From: Armatimonadota bacterium
Lineage (GTDB): Bacteria > Armatimonadota > Zipacnadia > Zipacnadales > FEN-943
Assembly (NCBI GenBank): GCA_026419655.1
Contig: JANZZA010000381.1
Coordinates: 1-11,734, forward strand
Length of the DNA stretch: 11,734 nucleotides
Reading direction: 5' to 3'
The notes under the pieces are model-generated. The model made no database searches. It saw only the letters and a program-made list of their open reading frames with translations, and was not told the DNA's origin. The position numbers and the translations under genes are program-made. Shown here piece by piece: positions 5,838 to 11,734 of the stretch (position 1 is its first letter; each line of letters opens with the position of its first letter).

Positions 5838-6599
5838 TTGTCGGGCACTTACCGGGCCACTGGCGTCACCTTAATGGCACACAAGTATCGCGGCACCGGA
5901 AGGGTACTCACCTTCTTCACTCGCGAGCGAGGCAAAGTTGAGGCCGTGGCCCAGGGCGTGGGCAAGCCGGGCAGCAGTCTGGCTCCAGCCGCTGACCTTT
6001 TTGCTCTTTCTGAGCTCTTCTTCGCCGAAGGACGCAACCTCCACCGTCTCACCCAGGCACGTGTCATTGAAGGCTTTGAGGACCTGCGGAAGCGACCCGT
6101 GGCACTCGGCTATGCTGGTTTCTGGGCTGAGCTTCTCGCAAAGGCTACGGAACCAGGCGAGCCTATGCCCGAGACTTTCGACGAATTTGTCGAGGGGCTA
6201 GGGCTTCTGGCTGGTGGCTATGACCCCCTGCCAGTGGTCGCGACAGGTGCTTGGCGCCTTCTTTTACGCCTGGGCGTGGGCCCCGATATGGATAACTGTG
6301 CACGCTGTGGGCGACCGGCCCCGGCGGCAACTGTATTTGTGGCCGCCGAAGGTAGTGTGGTGTGCCCGGACTGCTTTACCGACGCGAACGGGGTCTCAGA
6401 AACCTCGGTGCCAATAAGGCCGCCACTGCGGTCGCTGGCAAGTACTGTGTGCGAGATGCCCCTGGCAAGAATCAATCGCGTGCGCGCCCAGCCCTCCCTT
6501 TGGGAGGATCTGTTGCGTGTGGCGCGGTTGCAGGTACGCTTCCACCTGGGCCTCGACCTCAAAGCGGACGAGTATCTAAGGCAGATGCGGGCCGGGTAG
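5838..6599 (+). CDS. recO: DNA repair protein RecO
   Basis: RecO works with RecR (RecFOR pathway) to load RecA on SSB-coated single-stranded DNA. From a TTG at 5838 the product has 253 residues, the usual length. It opens with an OB-fold: YRATGVTLMAHKYRGTGRVLTFFTRERGK (about 5-33), then AVAQGVGKPGSSLAPAADLFALSELFFAEGRNLHRLTQARVIEGF (36-80). A helical region follows, then a four-cysteine zinc site CARCG (154-158) and CPDC (176-179). The C-terminus (LGLDLKADEYLRQM) matches the family's end. The same frame runs further upstream inside deoC, but those residues do not resemble RecO. The start lies 4 bp after the deoC stop, so it probably shares the trpB-trpA-deoC transcript. Sequence divergence is high but typical of RecO. 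Confidence 0.9.
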   Translation: MSGTYRATGVTLMAHKYRGTGRVLTFFTRERGKVEAVAQGVGKPGSSLAPAADLFALSELFFAEGRNLHRLTQARVIEGFEDLRKRPVALGYAGFWAELLAKATEPGEPMPETFDEFVEGLGLLAGGYDPLPVVATGAWRLLLRLGVGPDMDNCARCGRPAPAATVFVAAEGSVVCPDCFTDANGVSETSVPIRPPLRSLASTVCEMPLARINRVRAQPSLWEDLLRVARLQVRFHLGLDLKADEYLRQMRAG

Positions 6600-6642
6600 A
6601 AAGGCCTGGCGGACAGAAGCGGCGCCGGAGTGTGTGGCTGAA

Positions 6643-6716
6643 GCAACACGAAGAAGTTTGGGAAGGAGGCTTGGGGGACAACCCTTTTCGCAGTGTTTCC
6701 CCCGGAAACTCTTTTT
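6643..6716 (+). repeat. Interspersed hairpin repeat, copy 4 (diverged)
   Basis: The most diverged copy: AACACGAAGAAGTTTGGGAAG, then GGGGG (6673-6677) pairing with CCCCC (6699-6703). The inner stem AACCCT/AGTGTT holds one mismatch around a TTTCGC loop, where other copies have TTCA. It ends with GAAACTCTTTTT, so a T5 tract at 6712-6716 follows the hairpin by 8 nt. It lies 43 bp after the recO stop and could terminate the trpB-trpA-deoC-recO transcript. Confidence 0.8.
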
Positions 6717-6780
6717 GGCGCATGAGCGGTTGCTGGAGATCAGAGGGATGCCGTGTCGCGGCGCCCTGCGGGAGCGCATC

Positions 6781-6789
6781 TGATAGAAT
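6781..6789 (+). promoter_or_regulatory. Candidate extended -10 promoter of polX
   Basis: TGATAGAAT reads as an extended -10 element (TG-N-TAGAAT, one base off TATAAT). The GC-rich sequence 17 bp upstream has no recognisable -35, as is tolerated for extended -10 promoters. Transcription would begin near 6796, just before the Shine-Dalgarno at 6797, giving a very short leader. The position fits a new transcription unit after repeat copy 4. This is prediction from a short motif only. Confidence 0.35.
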
Positions 6790-6796
6790 CACGGTC

Positions 6797-6805
6797 GAGG
6801 AGGTG
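6797..6805 (+). promoter_or_regulatory. Strong Shine-Dalgarno of polX
   Basis: GAGGAGGTG contains AGGAGGTG, nearly the full complement of the 16S rRNA 3' end, 8 nt before the GTG at 6814. It is the best ribosome site in the window and fixes the GTG start of polX. Confidence 0.75.
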
Positions 6806-6813
6806 GCGGCAGA

Positions 6814-8565
6814 GTGAAACGCGTCTCCAATGCCCAGATAGCCGACATGCTGGACCAGATTGGCGACCTGCTGGAGCTGGAAAATGAAGACCCCTTCCGC
6901 GTGCGCACGTATCGTCGGGCCGCTGAGACCATCCGGGCATATCCCGAAGACCTGGCAGACCTTCACGCTAAGGGAAAACTCACCAGCGTCCCCGGAATCG
7001 GTAAGTCGCTGGCGGAAAAGATTGGAGAATACGTAGAGAAGGGACGGCTGGCGTATCTTGAAGACCTGCGCTCGCGCTACCCGGACGGCGTGCTGGAGAT
7101 GCTGAAAATACCGGGCTTCGGGCCGCGCAGCGCCGCGCGAGTGTATCGGGAGCTGAACGTGACGACCGTAGACGAGTTAGAGGCTGCGGCCAAGGATGGA
7201 CGACTGGCGGCGCTTCCAGGCTTTGGGGCCAAGAGCGCCGAAAAGGTCCTGCACAATATAGCGCTTTACCGGCAGGCCACGGAACGGGCCCTCCTCGCGG
7301 AAATCCTTCCCGTAGCGCAGAGCCTGGTGGAAAAGCTGCGGGCACTGCCTGAGGTCATCGAGGCAGAGATGGCTGGCTCAGCCCGCCGGCGCCGCGAGAC
7401 AGTAGGTGACCTGGACATTCTGGCGACCTCTCGCGCCCCAGCCAAGGTGTGCCAGGCTTTCGCGCGCTTCGAGGAACTTGTTGAGGTCATCGCGGCCGGG
7501 GAGACCAAGGTCTCGGGCCGGCTTGCGGGCGGACGACAGGTGGACCTCCGCGTTGTCCCCAGGGAAAGCTATGGGGCCGCTCTTCAGTATTTCACCGGCT
7601 CGCAGCAGCACAACATAGCCATCCGCGCCCGCGCGCAAAGAATGGGCCTGACGGTGAACGAATATGGCGTCTTCAAAGTCCAAGACGGAAAGCAAGGCGA
7701 GAAGATAGCGGGAGAGACTGAAGAGGAGGTCTATGAGGCGCTGGGGCTGCCATGGATCGAGCCGGAGCTGCGCGAAGCCCGTGGTGAGATTGAAGCCGCC
7801 GAGAAGGGGGATCTGCCCAAGCTCATCAGGCTCCAGGACATTAAAGGCGACCTGCAGATGCACACGCGCTATTCCGACGGTCACCAATCCGTGGCAGAGA
7901 TGGCTGAGGTTTGCTTGCGGCTCGGATACAGCTACATCGGCATCACCGACCACTCGCCCAGTCTGGCAGTAGCCCACGGCATGAGCGTTGACAACATCAT
8001 GCGCCAGCACGAGGAAATTCAGGCCGTCAACGAAGAACTCAAGCGTCGCGGCGTCAAGCTTACAGTCCTGCACGGCATGGAGGCCGACATCCTAACTGAC
8101 GGCTCGGTGGACGTACCCGACCAGGTCTACGACCTCTTCGACTACGTCATAGGTTCAGTACACCAGGGCTTTTCGCCGGATGCCGATCGGATGACCACGC
8201 GCGTGCTAAGGGCCGTCGAGAGCGGCAAGATTGACTTCCTGGGCCATCCGACGGGGCGAGTACTCCTGGAGCGCGAGGCCTACGGCCTTCATCTGGACGA
8301 AGTCATCGCTGCCTGCGCCAAGCACGGCGTGGCAATGGAAATAAATGCCTTTCCCAACCGGCTGGACCTGTCAGACGTGAATGCCCGACGCGCCCGCGAC
8401 CATGGGTGTCTGCTCACAATTAACACCGACTCACACGACCTTGCTCACCTCCAGTTCATGCAGTACGGCGTATATACGGCACGGCGGGGCTGGATTAAGG
8501 CCGCCGACGTCATAAATACCTGGAGTCTGACAAAGCTCAAAGCTTGGCTAAGGAAGCGTCGCTGA
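6814..8565 (+). CDS. polX: Family X DNA polymerase with PHP domain
   Basis: Bacterial PolX fills short gaps in base-excision and break repair; the C-terminal PHP domain gives metal-dependent 3'-5' exonuclease and related end-cleaning activity. The 583 residues are typical. Order: 8-kDa-like N-terminal region with helix-hairpin-helix SVPGIGKSLAEKI (58-70), further HhH-like units IPGFGPRSAARV (99-110) and LPGFGAKSAEKV (134-145), then the nucleotidyltransferase core with GSARRRRETVGDLDIL (188-203; metal Asp199 and Asp201) and VDLRVV (243-248; Asp244). The PHP domain (about 344-583) carries GDLQMHTRYSDG (His350, Asp355), ITDHSPS (His380), HGMEADI (Glu423), SVHQGF (His450), LGHPTGR (His478) and NTDSHD (Asp539, His541). 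Both active sites look intact. The GTG start has a strong Shine-Dalgarno. The stop overlaps the next ATG by one base (TGATG). Confidence 0.95.
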   Translation: MKRVSNAQIADMLDQIGDLLELENEDPFRVRTYRRAAETIRAYPEDLADLHAKGKLTSVPGIGKSLAEKIGEYVEKGRLAYLEDLRSRYPDGVLEMLKIPGFGPRSAARVYRELNVTTVDELEAAAKDGRLAALPGFGAKSAEKVLHNIALYRQATERALLAEILPVAQSLVEKLRALPEVIEAEMAGSARRRRETVGDLDILATSRAPAKVCQAFARFEELVEVIAAGETKVSGRLAGGRQVDLRVVPRESYGAALQYFTGSQQHNIAIRARAQRMGLTVNEYGVFKVQDGKQGEKIAGETEEEVYEALGLPWIEPELREARGEIEAAEKGDLPKLIRLQDIKGDLQMHTRYSDGHQSVAEMAEVCLRLGYSYIGITDHSPSLAVAHGMSVDNIMRQHEEIQAVNEELKRRGVKLTVLHGMEADILTDGSVDVPDQVYDLFDYVIGSVHQGFSPDADRMTTRVLRAVESGKIDFLGHPTGRVLLEREAYGLHLDEVIAACAKHGVAMEINAFPNRLDLSDVNARRARDHGCLLTINTDSHDLAHLQFMQYGVYTARRGWIKAADVINTWSLTKLKAWLRKRR

Positions 8566-10880
8566 TGAGGGCACTTGTGGCCGCAGTACTGGTTTCCTGC
8601 GCGGTAATGGGCGCAGTCTGGGCGTGGGCGGAGCAAAACGGTGCGCCGGTCGTCGCTCAGGAGCAGGCCCAGGCCGTGCTAGAGCCGGGCGGAGATACTG
8701 GGGACATTACCGCAGAGCCAGCGGAAGGAACCGTGGAGGCGCCTGCGGAGCTACCGGAGGCTCTGGCGGCACCACCTGCGGCCGGTATGGAGAAGCCTGG
8801 CGCGGCGGAGGAGCGGCCGCCAGAGCCGCCAACCGCCCCACCGCAGCCCCTTGAGCGGACGCCGGGCGAGGTTATAAACGGCAGCTTCGAGAAGGAACTG
8901 GACGGCTGGCAGACAGCGCCGGGGGCTAAGCCGACGGTCGAGGCCGACCCTGCGGCCGCAAAGAGTGGCAAACTTTCCGCCCGCCTGTCGGCGCCCCGGC
9001 CGGAGATGGCCGCGTGGCTGGCTCAGGATATACCGCTTTTGGGGAGGCCTGGCCAGCTCGAGGTAAGCTACTGGGTCAGACCTACGCTTGGTGGGCCGGT
9101 GCGGATTGTCGCCAAACTGGAGTTCCTCGACGCAGCAGGCGGCAAGGTGATGACGCGGTATCTTCAGCATGTCGGGCGGGACCCCCGCAAATGGCAGCAG
9201 GCCAGCGGAGAAGTGCAGCTACCGGCGGCGGTGACAATGCTGCGACTGACGCTGCGGCTGGTGGGGGCTGGCGCGGCATGGGTTGACGATGTTGCCGTGA
9301 AGTTTCGCCCGCAAGGGCTTCTGGTGTGGCCGCGGCGGTTGGCTTGCGTGGAGGGGCAAGCCTGTACGGTCGAGCTGGATTTGTGGGCCAGTCCAGACGG
9401 AGCACTTGCGGCAAAGATAGATGACCAGACTGAGGTTACGCTGTCGGTTGATGGGCAAAGAGTAAAAGCCGAGGTAGGACCACTACCCATAGGCCGGCAT
9501 GTGCTCACTATTACCGCCGGCGAGGAGAAGGACGCGGTGGAGGTATGGACTGTCCCGGGTTCCCGGCGGCCGCGAATGGTGAGCGAGACGGGCTTCTGGT
9601 TGATAAAACAAAAGCTTGCCCTGGTGAGTCTGTTGCACCACGCTTCGCTGCCAGACCTGGCGGAGCTTACGGCCCACGGCTTCTCGGCGGCGGAGATACT
9701 GGCGCCGGAATCGCCTGACGGACTGTCTCGGCTGCTGCGGTCTGTGCCGAAGCAGTTAGCGCCTTTGGTGGTCAGCTTTCCCCTCCCAAGCCCGGGCGCT
9801 GAGGAAGACTGGCGCGGCAGGGTGCTGCAAACTATTCGCGCCGGCGCTTCTGAGCAACGCATCGCGGGCTGGCTCATTGCGTCAGAACCTGACGCGCAGC
9901 TTGGAAGTGCTTTCTTGCCGCAGGTCTATCTTGACGCGAGAAAAACCGATGGACTGCACCCTCTTGTAGTGACGCTGGCGGGCGCGGAAGAGGTAGTCTT
10001 CTGGGGAGCCTTTGCTGACGTGGTGCTGATAAACTGCTGCGCCCTGGGCGAGGATGTGGCACGCCTGGCAGAGGTTTTGCGACAGGCGCGCAGTAAGCTG
10101 GAAGCCTGGCAGGTTTTGGGGGCGATGCTACCGGCGGGCTGGGGGCCAGGAACCTTTCAGCCCGACGCAACACGAGCAAAGGTGCTGGCTTTCTCGGCTG
10201 TTGCGGGCGGTGCCAGCGTGCTTTCGTGGTACGCGCTAAGGGCCACAGGCTGGGACCTGCGGGCCTCGGCTGCCTGGCCAGCTTTTCGCGACCTGAACCA
10301 GGCTCTGGGGAAACTAAGCGACGCGACTGCCGGTCGCCCTCCCGCTGAGGACGTGGTAGTCACGGGCGAAGGCATTCTCTGGCGGGCCTGGGGGGACGGG
10401 GATACTCGGATTGTGCTGCTGGTTAATCCCACCGGCGCCGCTGTCACCGTCGTCGTGAGAGCTTCGCAGGCAGCGCTTACCGAGCCTGCCAGCTTGGTTT
10501 ACGAGGCAAAGCCCACTGCCACCGCCGGTGGTGTGAGCGTTTCCCTTCAGCCGGGCGCGGTGGCCGTCGTCAAGGCGAAACTCGGCCCTCCCGGAGCGCC
10601 CGAGGCTGGAGAGATTGTGCCGCAGGAGCCTGCGCCTCAAGAGCCTGAGAGTGGGTCTGCACCGCCTGTCGAGGGTACTCAAATCGTGCCCGAACAACCA
10701 ACGGACCAACCGCAGGTTGAGCCTGCGCCGCCCTCAGAAGCCCAGGAGCAGCCGGAGCCGCCCGAGCAGGAGCCGCAAGCTCAACCCTTGCCGCCGGCCC
10801 AGGAAAGCCAGGAAATGCCCGATACGCCGCCTGCAGCGTCCGACTCAGCGTCAGAACGAGCACCTGAAGAAACCCCATAG
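8565..10880 (+). CDS. Secreted multidomain protein, CBM-like plus barrel-like domain
   Basis: I do not recognise a named protein. Visible in the 771 residues: a signal peptide (1-22, cleavage expected after AWA); a Pro/Glu/Ala-rich linker (about 28-100); a jelly-roll of the CBM4/9 or F5/8C-like kind (about 102-248, from VINGSFEKELDGWQ to AWVDDVAVKF); a small beta domain (about 250-332); a 250-residue alpha/beta segment (about 337-585) with GWLIASEPD (435-443), recalling the GW..DEP motif of glycoside-hydrolase-like barrels but with Ser for Asp, and a later SWYALRATGWDLRASAAWPAFRDLN; a beta-sandwich (595-672); and a Pro/Glu/Gln-rich tail (673-771) with no anchor. It is probably exported and carbohydrate-related, but catalysis is doubtful. 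TTG at 8544 in frame would disrupt the signal peptide; the ATG at 8565 has AAGGA 10 nt upstream and overlaps the polX stop. Confidence 0.9.
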   Translation: MRALVAAVLVSCAVMGAVWAWAEQNGAPVVAQEQAQAVLEPGGDTGDITAEPAEGTVEAPAELPEALAAPPAAGMEKPGAAEERPPEPPTAPPQPLERTPGEVINGSFEKELDGWQTAPGAKPTVEADPAAAKSGKLSARLSAPRPEMAAWLAQDIPLLGRPGQLEVSYWVRPTLGGPVRIVAKLEFLDAAGGKVMTRYLQHVGRDPRKWQQASGEVQLPAAVTMLRLTLRLVGAGAAWVDDVAVKFRPQGLLVWPRRLACVEGQACTVELDLWASPDGALAAKIDDQTEVTLSVDGQRVKAEVGPLPIGRHVLTITAGEEKDAVEVWTVPGSRRPRMVSETGFWLIKQKLALVSLLHHASLPDLAELTAHGFSAAEILAPESPDGLSRLLRSVPKQLAPLVVSFPLPSPGAEEDWRGRVLQTIRAGASEQRIAGWLIASEPDAQLGSAFLPQVYLDARKTDGLHPLVVTLAGAEEVVFWGAFADVVLINCCALGEDVARLAEVLRQARSKLEAWQVLGAMLPAGWGPGTFQPDATRAKVLAFSAVAGGASVLSWYALRATGWDLRASAAWPAFRDLNQALGKLSDATAGRPPAEDVVVTGEGILWRAWGDGDTRIVLLVNPTGAAVTVVVRASQAALTEPASLVYEAKPTATAGGVSVSLQPGAVAVVKAKLGPPGAPEAGEIVPQEPAPQEPESGSAPPVEGTQIVPEQPTDQPQVEPAPPSEAQEQPEPPEQEPQAQPLPPAQESQEMPDTPPAASDSASERAPEETP

Positions 10881-10895
10881 CCGGTCCTACCGACC

Positions 10896-11734
10896 ATGTC
10901 CATCGAGCTACGCGCTGCTGAGACCCTGGTTGTGATTCTTTCGGGCCTGACACTTGGCTGGCTGTCCAAACGCCGGGGCCTGAGCGCCGAAAAAGCTCCG
11001 GCCATCACCCGGACCACGCTTATCTACCTCGAACCCTTGCCCAACCTTCTAGCGCTGTGGGGCCTACGAGCCGGAGATACGAAGGCTTTCTATCTGCCGC
11101 TTCTTGGGGCGGCCCTGATCGTCCTTATGTGGCCAGTGGGGCATCTCATAGGGCGCCTGCAGCGTATGGAGAATGCTGACCTGGGAGCTTTCGTTGCGGC
11201 CTCAATGTTTTCCAACGTGGGCTTCACTTTCGGCGCCTTCTTGTGCTACGCCCTGCTGGGAGAACGCGGAGTAGCCCTGGGTACGCTTTACACCGCAAGT
11301 TTCATGCCCATGCTCTTCACCGTAGGGCTCTTCGCAGCGGGGCGCTACTCGTCTGAAACCACCCGGCCCGCATGGGAACTACTCAAAGACACCGCCCGCA
11401 AACCGGAAAGCCGCAACCCCATCGCTGGCATTCTGGTTGGGCTGGCGCTGTACGCAGCGGGCGTGGAGCGGCCCGCCGCTGCAGGAACCGCGGTAAACGT
11501 CCTCGTGCCCTTGACGACGTTCATTTACCTGTTCGCCATAGGGCTTTCGATGCGGCCGCGGACGATGTTGGGCCACTGGCGCCCGGCGACCGTCTTGTGT
11601 GCCGTTAAGTTCCTAATATCTCCTGCCGTGGGGCTGGCCCTCGGCGTGGCCGCAGGCATTCATCGCGACGCCACCTCGGACTTATTGCCGGTGCTGTTCA
11701 TCCAGTCAGCAGCACCGGCCGGCATCATGTCAAT
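10896..11734 (+). CDS. AEC-family transporter (auxin efflux carrier-like), 3' truncated
   Basis: The frame from the ATG at 10896 runs without a stop to the window edge: 279 complete codons, probably 80-90% of the protein. The AEC family consists of inner-membrane permeases of about 300-320 residues in the bile acid/auxin carrier superfamily, exporting organic anions such as malate or auxin-like acids. Hydrophobic segments are visible at about 8-24, 40-58, 64-85, 95-120, 126-148, 174-190, 198-218, 230-256 and from 263. Family-like features are SNVGFTFG (106-113), SRNPIAGILVGLAL (172-185) in the position of the usual R-NP-I-A repeat start, VPLTTFIYLFAIGLSM (204-219) and IQSAAPAGIMS at the end (269-279). 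There is no clear Shine-Dalgarno. It starts 15 bp after the preceding stop, so it is probably in the polX transcript. Substrate unknown. Confidence 0.85.
   Translation, partial: MSIELRAAETLVVILSGLTLGWLSKRRGLSAEKAPAITRTTLIYLEPLPNLLALWGLRAGDTKAFYLPLLGAALIVLMWPVGHLIGRLQRMENADLGAFVAASMFSNVGFTFGAFLCYALLGERGVALGTLYTASFMPMLFTVGLFAAGRYSSETTRPAWELLKDTARKPESRNPIAGILVGLALYAAGVERPAAAGTAVNVLVPLTTFIYLFAIGLSMRPRTMLGHWRPATVLCAVKFLISPAVGLALGVAAGIHRDATSDLLPVLFIQSAAPAGIMS

Noticed and set aside
7378..8073. A 231-residue minus-strand frame inside polX.
   Set aside because: The plus strand encodes an unmistakable PolX with all catalytic residues here; the minus frame has no family features.
9164..9877. A 237-residue open frame on the minus strand inside the secreted-protein gene.
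   Set aside because: It is a Ser/Arg/Pro-rich shadow with no recognisable motif, while the plus frame has a signal peptide and domain-like organisation throughout.
10878..10895. Short CGGT/ACCG dyad between the secreted protein gene and the AEC gene as a terminator.
   Set aside because: A 4-bp stem with a 3-nt loop and no T-tract is not meaningful.

Overview
The window is GC-rich bacterial DNA with all genes on the + strand. It reads as a chromosomal segment: tryptophan biosynthesis, a DERA-family aldolase, two DNA-repair genes, a large secreted protein and the start of a membrane transporter. I see no integrase, transposase, phage gene, CRISPR array, tRNA or rRNA. The host cannot be named with confidence. 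Tightly packed genes, TTG/GTG starts, a PHP-type PolX and a secreted carbohydrate-binding-like protein would fit an uncultivated lineage such as Armatimonadota or Planctomycetota, but this is an impression and not an identification.

Layout. (1) 22-417: a small three-helix membrane protein of unknown function, whose frame is open to the left edge. (2) 466-4353 and on: trpD, trpC, trpB, trpA. TrpD, TrpC, TrpB and TrpA look complete and carry their catalytic residues. trpF, which often sits between trpC and trpB, is missing; that place holds about 600 bp of non-coding, repeat-packed DNA. (3) 4350-6599: trpB, trpA and deoC are joined by two 4-bp ATGA overlaps, and recO follows deoC after 4 bp from a TTG start, so trpB-trpA-deoC-recO is probably one transcript. 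(4) 6814-10880: polX, preceded by a candidate extended -10 promoter and a near-perfect Shine-Dalgarno, overlaps by one base with a gene for a 771-residue exported multidomain protein. (5) 10896 to the right edge: the first 279 codons of an AEC-family (auxin efflux carrier-like) permease, cut by the window end.

The most striking non-coding feature is an interspersed repeat with four copies (about 1573-1646, 2611-2669, 2948-3012 and 6643-6716), all in the same orientation and all in gaps between genes. Each folds into a long G5/C5-based hairpin and is flanked by A- and T-rich tracts, as in a terminator. The trpC-trpB gap holds two copies, a second perfect 14-bp hairpin and a 23/25-matched inverted repeat around a 73-nt core. 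Whether these are terminators, small non-autonomous mobile elements or both is the main open question here. No clearly new multi-gene system is visible.
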